From contig JAIRRK010000016.1 of NCBI GenBank assembly GCA_031256015.1, positions 1 to 11,090 on the forward strand: a stretch of DNA of 11,090 nt. The letters are read 5' to 3'. The translations under genes and the position numbers were made by a program. Of this stretch, positions 1 through 7,274 are shown one piece after another. The first letter of the stretch is position 1. Each line of letters opens with the position of its first letter. The notes under the pieces were generated by a model. The model saw nothing but the letters and a program-made list of their open reading frames with translations. It searched no databases and was not told the origin of the DNA. The DNA comes from Dysgonamonadaceae bacterium. Its GTDB lineage: Bacteria; Bacteroidota; Bacteroidia; Bacteroidales; Azobacteroidaceae.

Positions 1-625
1 CGTCGGTTGAAGGGAGGCTCCTGCCGTTCGTCGCCCCTGCCCAGTTATACAATATGCCCCACGACTTGTCCCAACCGGTTTCGGCTGACCCTGTATTGTA
101 TGACCCGTCGGTTCCCGGAAACGCATAATATTTAGCCGAAGTAGATTCGAGTGTGTTGTGTGCATAGCCTGCCGGTACGTAACGCAGGTTCTCAAGCATC
201 CATATACCCGCAGTACCGAAATTACCTGTGTAATATTCTTCATCATCTCTATTGTCAATCATCACGCCTACTTCTCCGAGCTTGCCGGGCATAATTGTCG
301 TCCATTTGGCTCCCTCCCATACGTAAAGGCCGGTGCCGATTGCCGGGTTTGTATTGTAAACCACTGCACCTGCAAGAGCCGGATTATTGTCCTGCTCCGC
401 AGTGATACCTACGAAAGCACCGGCGGGAATCTTTTTCAAGTCGGTCAGCGATACATTAGAGAACAGCAGTGCGCCTTTCGCCGTACTGTTCAAATCCAAC
501 AACGTACCCGCCTGCGGGTCCGTCATTCCGCCTATTGTCACTTGTGCACGTAAATAGCCGGTTAACAGCAGACAGAATATCACCGGCAACAGCCGATACT
601 TCGTAATGTTTAATTCTTTTTTCAT
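1..625 (-). CDS. Exported FISUMP-domain protein, 5' part (runs off left edge)
   Basis: Reading leftward from the ATG at 623-625 gives 208 open codons with no stop before the window edge, so the C-terminus is missing. Residues 1-27 form a signal peptide: a short basic start (MKKELNITKYR), a hydrophobic core LLPVIFCLLLTGYL, and probable cleavage after LRA before QVTIGG. There is no convincing lipobox. Residues 28-115 resemble the N-terminal part of Bacteroidetes surface proteins (TLLDLNSTAKGALLFSNVSL, then a VYN...LYVWEGAKW strand). From about residue 135 the FISUMP pattern (Fibrobacter succinogenes major paralogous domain) appears: GIWMLENLRYVPAG, then SWGILYNWAGATNG. FISUMP proteins are exported or cell-surface proteins of unknown biochemical role, so none is assigned. 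The gene faces away from the suf operon's 3' end and is preceded by the 21-bp array. By eye it uses more G/C-ending codons than the suf genes. Confidence 0.85.
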   Translation of the reverse strand, partial: MKKELNITKYRLLPVIFCLLLTGYLRAQVTIGGMTDPQAGTLLDLNSTAKGALLFSNVSLTDLKKIPAGAFVGITAEQDNNPALAGAVVYNTNPAIGTGLYVWEGAKWTTIMPGKLGEVGVMIDNRDDEEYYTGNFGTAGIWMLENLRYVPAGYAHNTLESTSAKYYAFPGTDGSYNTGSAETGWDKSWGILYNWAGATNGRSLPSTD

Positions 626-658
626 TTTTTACTTATTAAAATATTAAAATTAAATCAG

Positions 659-689
659 GATAAATATTCATTGAATGTTTTTCTGCAAT
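659..689 (-). promoter_or_regulatory. Weak Bacteroides-like promoter for the FISUMP gene
   Basis: On the minus strand an ATTG (686-689) lies 19 nt before TATTTATC (659-666). This is compared with the Bacteroides consensus TTTG, about 19-21 nt, TAnnTTTG. The -7 match is only four of six fixed positions, but the spacing equals that of the better xre promoter. It would give a leader of roughly 25-30 nt before the ATG at 625. The 21-bp palindrome array begins only 7 bp beyond the -33 element. Assignment is tentative. Confidence 0.25.
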
Positions 690-696
690 AGTGCTT

Positions 697-982
697 GGGG
701 ACATGTCCCGAAGGTTCGGGGAAGCTTCCCATTGGCTTGGGGAAGCTTCCCATTGGCTTGGGGAATGTTCCCATTGGCTCGGGGAATGTTCCCATTGGTT
801 CGGGGAATGTTCCCATTGGTTCGGGGAATGTTCCCATTGGTTCGGGGAAGCTTCCCATTGGCTCGGGGAATGTTCCCATTGGCTTGGGGAATGTTCCCAT
901 TGGCTCGGGAAATGTTCCCATTGGCTCGGGAAATGTTCCCATTGGCTCCGGGAAGCTTCCCGAGAGTTCGGGGGATACTTCC
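697..982. repeat. 21-bp tandem array of palindromic units (12 good copies plus degenerate ends)
   Basis: Twelve consecutive 21-bp units run from 718 to 969. A diverged unit at 697-717 precedes them and a diverged partial unit at 970-982 follows. Each unit is a palindromic core GGGAA-NN-TTCCC preceded by G (A in the units at 907 and 928; C in the last, at 949), then a spacer ATTGGCTT, ATTGGCTC or ATTGGTTC. The core centre is GC (perfect 12-bp palindrome containing AAGCTT) in the units starting at 718, 739, 844 and 949, and TG in the other eight. Units 718/739, 781/802/823 and 907/928 are identical within each group, as expected from recent slippage or unequal exchange. The leftmost diverged unit has core GGGACATGTCCC, still a perfect palindrome. 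Because 21 is a multiple of 3 and the unit lacks stops, several frames stay open, but none looks like a real protein. The array lies directly upstream of the FISUMP gene. Confidence 0.95.
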
Positions 983-993
983 TAATTATATAA

Positions 994-1024
<31 letters not shown>

Positions 1025-1187
1025 AAGAAAATATCCGAAACCACCAAATTTTCAAGAGAAAAAATGAAAGAAAAAGCAATGTTTTTTTTATTTATGTCTT
1101 TCAGGATATTCATCTTATTTTCATCAATGTTTTTACAGGTGTTTGAGATTCGCCTGCAAAGCTAAAAACTTTTTTTGATATTTTACC

Positions 1188-1226
1188 AAAAAAAGAAGAA
1201 AAAAGTTTATTGTTCTTCTTTTTTTT
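1188..1226. terminator. A/T-rich hairpin with T-runs on both strands
   Basis: A perfect 13-bp inverted repeat (AAAAAAAGAAGAA at 1188-1200, its complement at 1213-1225) encloses a 12-nt loop. The T-rich arm gives a run of seven to eight T on either strand, so it could end transcripts from the operon on the right (minus strand) or anything coming from the left. Only two of the pairs are G-C, so the stem is weak as a classical intrinsic terminator. It lies 45 bp past the rnhB stop. Confidence 0.4.
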
Positions 1227-1241
1227 CTTGTTTGCGGGTTT

Positions 1242-1267
1242 CCGGATAGGCTTCAAGCCGTATCCGG
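1242..1267 (-). terminator. Hairpin just after rnhB, likely operon end
   Basis: CCGGATA at 1242-1248 pairs with TATCCGG at 1261-1267. An inner GGCT/AGCC stem follows, with a one-base bulge and the 3-nt loop TCA. It begins 3 nt after the rnhB stop codon on the minus strand. It is not followed by a T-run, so it may act as a 3'-end stabilising or pausing hairpin, with the T-rich hairpin at 1188-1226 behind it doing the termination. Confidence 0.5.
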
Positions 1268-1270
1268 TTT

Positions 1271-1876
1271 TCAAAAGTTGAAGGATAATTGTTGTTTCGA
1301 AGGGAGTAACGTAAAGCTTATCCGGTGGTATGGCGTTATTCCGAACTCTTCAATGGCTTTTCGATGCCGTTTGGTCGGATAACCTTTGTTTCTGTTCCAG
1401 CAGTAAGCGGGATATTCTTCGTGCAGTTGCATCATATATTCATCCCGATGCGTTTTGGCCAAAATAGAGGCGGCCGCAACGGATAAATACTTTCCGTCGC
1501 CTTTTATTACGGTTGTGTGAGGAATCTCCTTGTATTTTGTGAATCGATTTCCGTCAATCAGAAGATGCTCCGGCGAAACGGACAGTTGAGCGATTGCCCG
1601 ATGCATCGCTAAAAAAGAAGCATTCAATATATTGATTTCGTCTATTTCGGCAGACGAAACAACGCCTACCGCCCACGACAATGCTTCTTGTTCTATAATG
1701 ATGCGCAATTTGTCTCTTTGTTTTTCCGTGAGTTTTTTGGAATCGTTTAATTCTTCACACGCAAAACTCTTCGGAAGAACAACGGCGGCCGCGAAGACCG
1801 CTCCGGCAAGACAACCTCTTCCGGCTTCATCGCATCCCGCTTCGATTGTGTCTGATGTATGATAAGGAAGAAGCAT
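1271..1876 (-). CDS. rnhB: Ribonuclease HII
   Basis: Cytoplasmic Mn/Mg-dependent endonuclease that cuts the RNA strand of RNA-DNA hybrids and nicks DNA at single embedded ribonucleotides, starting ribonucleotide excision repair. The 201-residue length is normal for bacterial RNase HII. The hallmark motif is at residues 13-26 (AGCDEAGRGCLAGA, with D16 and E17 catalytic), followed by NDSKKL at 44-49. LLIDGNRF at 105-112 carries D108. The stretch IKGDGKYLSVAAASILAK then leads to RD at 144-145, where D145 is the fourth metal ligand. The usual Pro after DEAGRG is Cys here. The ATG overlaps the sufS stop by one base (TAATG), indicating translational coupling as the last gene of the cvpA-suf operon. 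A functional tie to Fe-S assembly is not evident; it is probably an operon passenger. Confidence 0.96.
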   Translation of the reverse strand: MLLPYHTSDTIEAGCDEAGRGCLAGAVFAAAVVLPKSFACEELNDSKKLTEKQRDKLRIIIEQEALSWAVGVVSSAEIDEINILNASFLAMHRAIAQLSVSPEHLLIDGNRFTKYKEIPHTTVIKGDGKYLSVAAASILAKTHRDEYMMQLHEEYPAYCWNRNKGYPTKRHRKAIEEFGITPYHRISFTLLPSKQQLSFNF

Positions 1877-3105
1877 TATTCAAGCATTTTTGCCGCTTTT
1901 TTTATGCCTTCGATTAAGACGTCGATTTCTTCTTTCGTATTATAAAAGGCAAACGAAGCGCGAAGAGTACCTTCGATTCCAAGCGATTCCATCAAGGGTT
2001 GAGCGCAATGATGACCGGTTCTTAATGCGATTCCCATGCGGTCGAGCAACATTCCCATGTCGTAAGGATGAATGTTTTTGACTAAAAACGAAATAACCGG
2101 ACTTTTCTTTTCCGATTGTCCGATGATTCTCATTCCGTCTATCTTCATCAGTTCGGTTGTTGCGTAGCGAAGAAGCTCTTTTTCGTAATGATGAATATCG
2201 GATAAGCCCAATTCGTTTATATACCGAATGGCTTCGGCCAAAGCAACGGTTCCGACATAATCGGGAGTTCCTGCTTCGAACTTGAACGGCAACTCATTAA
2301 AAGTCGTTTTTTGGAAACTGACGTGAGCAATCATCTCTCCTCCCCCCTGATAAGGAGGAAGCTTTTCCAAGAGGTTTTCTTTTCCGTACAAGACACCGAT
2401 ACCTGTCGGTCCGTACATCTTATGAGAAGAAAAGACCAAGAAATCGCAATCCAAATCCTGAACATCAATTTCAAGATGCTGTACCGATTGAGCGGCATCG
2501 ATTAATACCGGAATGTCATAATTATGAGCCAATCGGATGATTTCTTTAATCGGATTAATTGTTCCCAATACATTGGAAACATGAGTCAGGGAGATTAGTC
2601 GTGTTTCGGAAGAAATCAATTCTTCTATGTCTTCCAAGCGGATTTCTCCTTTTTCCGTTATCGGAACCACTCTTATTTTGATTCCGGTTTGACTTTGTTG
2701 CATTTGCCAGGGAACAATATTCGCATGATGTTCCATGGCGGTGAGGATAATTTCTCCTCCCGACCGACATTGCGAACGACAAAAAGAAGATGCCAGCAGA
2801 TTAATCGACTCGGTGGTTCCGCGAGTGAAAATAATCTCCCGGCTGTTTGGCGCATGAATGTATTCCTGAACGGTTTTGCGCGCCTCTTCGTGAGCCGTCG
2901 TCGCCAGTTGACTCAGGTGATGAACTCCCCGGTGTATGTTGGAGTTGATTGTTGAATAAACTTCTTCTATCTTCTTGATTACCCGGACAGGCTTCTGAGT
3001 TGTTGCCGCATTATCCAGATACACCAACGGTTTCCCGAAAACTTCCCGTTGAAGAATCGGAAAGTCTTTTCTTATTTCGTTTACATTTAGAAACATCCTC
3101 GACAT
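1876..3105 (-). CDS. sufS: Cysteine desulfurase SufS
   Basis: PLP-dependent enzyme that takes sulfur from L-cysteine, leaving alanine, and holds it as a persulfide for the SufBCD scaffold. At 409 residues it is of normal group II (SufS/CsdA) length. Visible features are YLDNAATTQKP near residue 30, TRGTTES at 94-100 (phosphate region), EHHANIVPWQ at 125-134 (His stacking on PLP), and LIDAAQSVQH at 201-210. The PLP-binding lysine is K229 in FSSHKMYGPTG. The sulfur-carrying cysteine is C367 in RTGHHCAQP, with the short group II loop. The start ATG at 3105 lies inside the end of sufD (19-nt overlap) behind AGGAG; a second in-frame ATG at 3096 (M4) is also possible. The usual persulfide acceptor gene (sufE or sufU) is not in the window. 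Confidence 0.97.
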   Translation of the reverse strand: MSRMFLNVNEIRKDFPILQREVFGKPLVYLDNAATTQKPVRVIKKIEEVYSTINSNIHRGVHHLSQLATTAHEEARKTVQEYIHAPNSREIIFTRGTTESINLLASSFCRSQCRSGGEIILTAMEHHANIVPWQMQQSQTGIKIRVVPITEKGEIRLEDIEELISSETRLISLTHVSNVLGTINPIKEIIRLAHNYDIPVLIDAAQSVQHLEIDVQDLDCDFLVFSSHKMYGPTGIGVLYGKENLLEKLPPYQGGGEMIAHVSFQKTTFNELPFKFEAGTPDYVGTVALAEAIRYINELGLSDIHHYEKELLRYATTELMKIDGMRIIGQSEKKSPVISFLVKNIHPYDMGMLLDRMGIALRTGHHCAQPLMESLGIEGTLRASFAFYNTKEEIDVLIEGIKKAAKMLE

Positions 3106-4412
3106 CTTATTAGTTCTCCTTTGAATCTTTTTTCTATCAACATTTTCAACCGCTCTTTCAAGCTGTCGATACGAACGCCTTGTATTACGTCGTTCGTAAA
3201 AGCATATTTTAATAAAAAGACGGCTTCCGATTTCGGGATTCCTCGCGATTGCAGATAAAACAAGGCGGTTTCATCGAGTTGCCCGGTAGTCATTCCGTGC
3301 GAGCATTTTACATCGTCCGCATGAATAATCAACTGAGGTTTGGAAAACATCCGGCAATTCTTACTTCCCGATAAATTACGATTGTTTTGATATGCTTGTG
3401 TTTTCCGGGCACCTTGAGCCACCGTAATCTTCCCGCCGAAAGCACCTACGGCCTCATGGTCCAAGATATATTTAAACAACTCATTGCTGCGACAATGAGC
3501 CGTATTGTGATTAATCAGCGTAAAATTATCTACTCTTTGTTTTTCATCGACGATGGCCAGTCCGTACAAGTGCGTTTCCGCATTTTCTCCGTCCAAATCG
3601 ATTTCATAATTGTTCCTCGTGATGCCATTATCCAAAGTGATATTATTGATAACGACCCGGGACGATGATGCTTGTCGGACGAAATTACTTGTCAATCGGA
3701 TGTTCTTCTTCGAACTTTCTTCCAATTCGTAGAAATCGAAAGAGGCGTTTTCACCGATAAACAGTTCGGCTACTTGCGTCGAAGCAGACACGGATTCGTT
3801 CTCCGCCGCATGGTCACAAACCAATAATTTGGCTTCGGCTCCCGATTCCAGAATAATTAAAATACGCCGGTTAATCAAAGAATCTCTGTTCGTATCAGCG
3901 ATGTCGGTTAGTTGAATGGGGTCGTTTATCACGATATTCTTCGGGATGTACAATACGTAACCATCCTGTACAAACATCGTGTTGAAAGCCGACAATCCGG
4001 CTCCTTTCTGTTCCGCCAATCGGTTATAATATTTCGAGAACAACTCCGGGTGATTCTCGGCGAAAGAGTTCAGGCTTCCCGAAAACACTCCTTGAGGCAA
4101 TTCTTTTTTTACTTCGTGCGGATAAAAGTAACCGTTTATCACGAAATACGAATACGAAGATAAACCGGGTACGTTGCAGGGATAAAGCTTGCCCGGATTG
4201 CCGGAAGTCCCTCTATGACCGATATAAAACCCGAAATCGGGTTCCAACCATTTGGGAATATCGGTATGTTGATAATCTTCCGAACCGCAGACGGGGAATC
4301 CTTTCTCGGAGAAAGAATCAAATGCCTTCTCTCTGTGATGATTCAAAAGAGAATGAGACGATTGATTGATAATCTGTCTGTGCGATTTAAAAAAGTCTGT
4401 ATATTGTTTCAT
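3087..4412 (-). CDS. sufD: Fe-S assembly scaffold protein SufD
   Basis: Partner of SufB in the SufBC2D complex that builds Fe-S clusters in the cytoplasm. The right-handed beta-helix core and C-terminal helical region are recognisable. KTQAYQNNRNLSGSKNCR and IIHADDVKCSHGMTTGQLDE are followed by ALFYLQSRGIPKSEA. The His of KCSHG (H372 here) corresponds to the conserved SufD histidine (His360 in E. coli) implicated in cluster formation. I chose the ATG at 4410-4412, giving 441 residues (MKQYTDFFKSH), because it forms a TAATG overlap with the sufC stop, exactly as at the sufS/rnhB junction. A longer 445-residue version from a TTG at 4422-4424 would overlap sufC by 13 nt and is less likely. The 3' end (IRCRGCF) reads 19 nt into sufS. 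Confidence 0.95.
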   Translation of the reverse strand: MKQYTDFFKSHRQIINQSSHSLLNHHREKAFDSFSEKGFPVCGSEDYQHTDIPKWLEPDFGFYIGHRGTSGNPGKLYPCNVPGLSSYSYFVINGYFYPHEVKKELPQGVFSGSLNSFAENHPELFSKYYNRLAEQKGAGLSAFNTMFVQDGYVLYIPKNIVINDPIQLTDIADTNRDSLINRRILIILESGAEAKLLVCDHAAENESVSASTQVAELFIGENASFDFYELEESSKKNIRLTSNFVRQASSSRVVINNITLDNGITRNNYEIDLDGENAETHLYGLAIVDEKQRVDNFTLINHNTAHCRSNELFKYILDHEAVGAFGGKITVAQGARKTQAYQNNRNLSGSKNCRMFSKPQLIIHADDVKCSHGMTTGQLDETALFYLQSRGIPKSEAVFLLKYAFTNDVIQGVRIDSLKERLKMLIEKRFKGELIRCRGCF

Positions 4413-5149
4413 TATTTCAGCCAATCATATCCTTTTTCTTCCAATTCCAAAGCCAAGTCCGGGCCGCCTGTTTTCACAATTTGTCCCTCGTATAACACAT
4501 GCACGATGTCCGGTTTGATGTAATCCAACAATCTTTGATAATGAGTAATCACGATGGTTGCATTATCCGGTGTTTTCAGTTTATTCACTCCGTTGGCCAC
4601 GATTCGTAAAGCATCGATATCCAAGCCGCTGTCCGTTTCGTCCAAGATAGCTAATCGGGGTTCGAGCATGGCCATCTGAAATATTTCGTTCCGCTTTTTT
4701 TCTCCGCCGGAAAATCCTTCGTTGACGGAACGATTGACCAAACTCTTGTCCATTTCGACAACTGCTTGTTTTTCTCTCATGAACTTCAGGAAATCGCCGG
4801 CACTTAAAGGCTCTTGTTTTTTGCGTTTCCGGTGTTCGTTAATGGCCGTGCGCATAAAATTAATCATACTCACTCCGGGTATTTCCACCGGGTACTGAAA
4901 ACTCAGGAACAATCCCAAACAGGAACGCTCTTCCGGCAGCATTTCCAATAAATCACGGCCTTCAAAGGTTGCACTGCCTTTCGTTACTTCGAAAGACGGA
5001 TTTCCTGCCAATACTTCCGACAAAGTACTCTTTCCCGAGCCGTTCGGACCCATAATGGCGTGCACTTCTCCCTTGTTTATCTGCAGGTTGATTCCCTTTA
5101 ATATTTCTTTTCCGGTGATGGAAGCATGTAAATTCTTTATTGTCAGCAT
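4412..5149 (-). CDS. sufC: Fe-S assembly ATPase SufC
   Basis: Soluble ABC-type ATPase that drives conformational change in SufBC2D during cluster assembly. It is not a transporter: no membrane domain is present. At 245 residues it is close to the usual ~250. Walker A is GPNGSGKST at 34-42, the Q-loop glutamine is Q85 (SFQYP), the signature is FSGGEKKR at 146-153, Walker B is LAILDETDSGLD at 167-178 with catalytic E171, and the switch histidine is H203 (ITHYQR). EKKRNEIFQ and ETDSGLDIDAL are specific to SufC. The start ATG at 5149 is 38 nt after the sufB stop; nothing resembling a separate promoter was seen in that gap. Confidence 0.98.
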   Translation of the reverse strand: MLTIKNLHASITGKEILKGINLQINKGEVHAIMGPNGSGKSTLSEVLAGNPSFEVTKGSATFEGRDLLEMLPEERSCLGLFLSFQYPVEIPGVSMINFMRTAINEHRKRKKQEPLSAGDFLKFMREKQAVVEMDKSLVNRSVNEGFSGGEKKRNEIFQMAMLEPRLAILDETDSGLDIDALRIVANGVNKLKTPDNATIVITHYQRLLDYIKPDIVHVLYEGQIVKTGGPDLALELEEKGYDWLK

Positions 5150-5187
5150 ATAATTATTTGTTATTTATCCGAATGATAGTTTGCCCG

Positions 5188-6627
5188 TTACCCTACGCTT
5201 CCTTCCAAGCTGATTTGAAGCAATTTTTGAGCTTCTACGGCAAATTCCATCGGGAGTTTATTTAATACTTCTTTCGCGTATCCGTTCACGATTAAGCCGA
5301 TGGCTTCTTCGGTGGGGATGCCCCGCTGATTACAGTAAAACAGTTGGTCTTCACTGATTTTCGAGGTTGTGGCTTCGTGTTCCACGATTCCCGTATCGTT
5401 GTGAATATCCATATACGGAAAAGTATGCGCTCCGCAAGTATCGCTCAGCAGGAGGCTGTCGCATTGCGAATGGTTGCGGGCATTATCGGCTTCCGACGCG
5501 ATTTTAACCAATCCTCTGTAACTGTTTTGACTTTTCCCCGCCGATATTCCTTTGGAAACGATTCTGCTTTTGGTGTTTTTCCCGATATGAATCATTTTTG
5601 TTCCGGTATCGGCCTGTTGATAATTATTTGTTACGGCTACCGAATAAAACTCTCCGCTCGACCGGTTGCCCGACAGAATACAACTCGGATATTTCCATGT
5701 TATAGCCGAACCGGTTTCAACCTGCGTCCACGAAATCTTGGAGGATTCGCCTTTGCACCAAGCTCTTTTCGTAACGAAGTTATAAATTCCGCCCTTTCCG
5801 TTTGAATCGCCCGGATACCAATTCTGAACGGTGGAATACTTGACTTCGGCTCGTTCCAAAACAATAATTTCAACGATGGCCGCATGAAGTTGATTTTCAT
5901 CCCGCATCGGGGCGGTGCATCCTTCCAGATAACTCACATACGATTCGTCGTCGGCCACAATCAGTGTCCGTTCAAACTGACCCGTATTCATCGCGTTGAT
6001 GCGGAAGTAAGTCGATAACTCCATGGGACAGCGAACTCCTTTCGGAATGTAAACGAACGACCCGTCGCTGAAAACGGCGGAATTGAGTGCGGCAAAGAAA
6101 TTATCGCGGTACGAAACAACACTTCCCAGGTATTTCTTCACCAAATCCGGATGATTCCGAACTGCTTCGCCAAACGAGCAAAAGATGATTCCTTTCTCCG
6201 CCAGCGGCTCCCGAAAGGTGGTTGCCACGGAAACACTATCCATCACGGCGTCCACAGCTATTCCGCTTGGTATTCGCCGTTCGTGCAGGGGGATTCCCAG
6301 TTTATCGAAAGTATTCAATACTTCTTCCGAAAGGTTCCGGGAGTCTTTCCGGGTTTGAGGTGCCGCATAATAAATAATATCCTGATAATCAATCGGGGGG
6401 ATATTCAGATAAGCCCACTCGGGCATTTTCAGCGTTGTCCAGTGCCGATAAGCCTGTAAACGAAAATCGAGTAACCACTCCGGTTCGTTTTTCTTTCGGG
6501 AAATCAATCGAATCACGTTTTCATTTATTCCTTTCGGGATAAACTCGGTATGAATGTCGGTTACAAAACCGTATTCATAGTCTTTGTTCGTTAATTCGTC
6601 TAATATATCAGTTGAATTTTCAGACAT
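5188..6627 (-). CDS. sufB: Fe-S assembly scaffold protein SufB
   Basis: Main scaffold of the SufBC2D complex; it receives sulfur from SufS and holds the nascent cluster. At 479 residues it is of typical SufB length. Family motifs are [20 protein letters not shown] at 149-168, [20 protein letters not shown] at 187-206, [18 protein letters not shown] at 233-250, and the long beta-helix region with [32 protein letters not shown] at 395-405 contains C398, matching the essential cysteine (Cys405 in E. coli SufB). [12 protein letters not shown] in the C-terminal helical region is also characteristic. It is the second gene of the operon, 3 nt after the cvpA stop, so the two are very probably co-transcribed. 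Start [12 protein letters not shown] is the only reasonable one. Confidence 0.98.
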   Translation of the reverse strand: MSENSTDILDELTNKDYEYGFVTDIHTEFIPKGINENVIRLISRKKNEPEWLLDFRLQAYRHWTTLKMPEWAYLNIPPIDYQDIIYYAAPQTRKDSRNLSEEVLNTFDKLGIPLHERRIPSGIAVDAVMDSVSVATTFREPLAEKGIIFCSFGEAVRNHPDLVKKYLGSVVSYRDNFFAALNSAVFSDGSFVYIPKGVRCPMELSTYFRINAMNTGQFERTLIVADDESYVSYLEGCTAPMRDENQLHAAIVEIIVLERAEVKYSTVQNWYPGDSNGKGGIYNFVTKRAWCKGESSKISWTQVETGSAITWKYPSCILSGNRSSGEFYSVAVTNNYQQADTGTKMIHIGKNTKSRIVSKGISAGKSQNSYRGLVKIASEADNARNHSQCDSLLLSDTCGAHTFPYMDIHNDTGIVEHEATTSKISEDQLFYCNQRGIPTEEAIGLIVNGYAKEVLNKLPMEFAVEAQKLLQISLEGSVG

Positions 6628-6630
6628 GGT

Positions 6631-7134
6631 TTATTTATTGAAATAATCTTTTATAAAAGGATATATAGTCGGGACAACGGCTTTAACCGGTTCGTAAAAC
6701 CGGGAATGTTGTTGAGCTTCCTTTGTTATCAACGTTGACCGGGTATCGAATGTTGCCGTCAGATTCAGAATTAAACTTAGCAATAAAATCCAGAGAAATC
6801 CTCCCGCAATGAATCCGGTTAATTTATTTAATACAGCAATCGGTGTAAGGTTTACGACAATGCTGACTATCTTTCCCAATAGCAGGATGCCGGTCATAAT
6901 CGCCGCGAAAGCCGATACATAAGATAAACCGTCGATGATGTTCATCGAGAGCGTTTTTTCGGGGAGTAAGAGAAACAGCTCTTTAATCGGTTTTGCCAAC
7001 AGTCCGGCAAAGAGAATTCCTCCGGCTAAAGCGAACAAGGCAACGGCTTGATTGATTATTCCGTCAAACAACCCCTTTATCGAGCCGATTAATACACAAA
7101 TCAGTATTATTATATCAATCCGGTTTAAGTCCAT
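6631..7134 (-). CDS. cvpA: CvpA family inner-membrane protein
   Basis: A 167-residue protein with four hydrophobic segments at about residues 7-25, 27-46, 68-95 and 103-126, and a hydrophilic C-terminal tail. The N-terminal pattern D-hydrophobic-G-xx-K-GLFDG and the NKLTGFIAGGFLWILLLSL segment fit the CvpA family (named for E. coli CvpA, needed for colicin V production). The molecular function is unsettled; roles in envelope homeostasis and bile or cell-envelope stress have been proposed for homologues. It is the first gene of the operon, with a promoter-like element 25 bp upstream, and ends 3 nt before sufB. The cvpA assignment rests on topology and short motifs, so it is a family call rather than a firm orthologue. 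Confidence 0.8.
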   Translation of the reverse strand: MDLNRIDIIILICVLIGSIKGLFDGIINQAVALFALAGGILFAGLLAKPIKELFLLLPEKTLSMNIIDGLSYVSAFAAIMTGILLLGKIVSIVVNLTPIAVLNKLTGFIAGGFLWILLLSLILNLTATFDTRSTLITKEAQQHSRFYEPVKAVVPTIYPFIKDYFNK

Positions 7135-7158
7135 TGAATCAAATATTCAGATTAGTCG

Positions 7159-7166
7159 CAAATTTA
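7159..7166 (-). promoter_or_regulatory. -7 element for the cvpA-suf-rnhB operon
   Basis: Minus-strand TAAATTTG is an exact match to the Bacteroides -7 consensus TAnnTTTG. It lies 24 bp before the cvpA ATG, implying a leader of under 20 nt. No good TTTG -33 element sits 19-21 nt further upstream, so strength or regulation is unclear. No Fe-S regulator (SufR or IscR) site is recognised. Confidence 0.45.
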
Positions 7167-7274
7167 ATTAATTTCTTTGAAAGTTCGTTCGACATTGCGT
7201 TCAATTCTGTCCGGGCAGGCTTATTCTTCTTTTCGGCGGGTTGTTCGAAAAGCGGAGTATCATAGCCTACGGAA

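Noticed and set aside
158..553. 131-codon plus-strand ORF
   Set aside because: It is antisense to the FISUMP gene, which has a signal peptide and recognisable domain. The plus-strand product is cysteine/arginine-rich with no family resemblance.
697..982. Array considered as a CRISPR
   Set aside because: Units are directly abutting 21-mers with near-identical spacer bases, not conserved repeats separated by unique spacers, and no cas genes are present.
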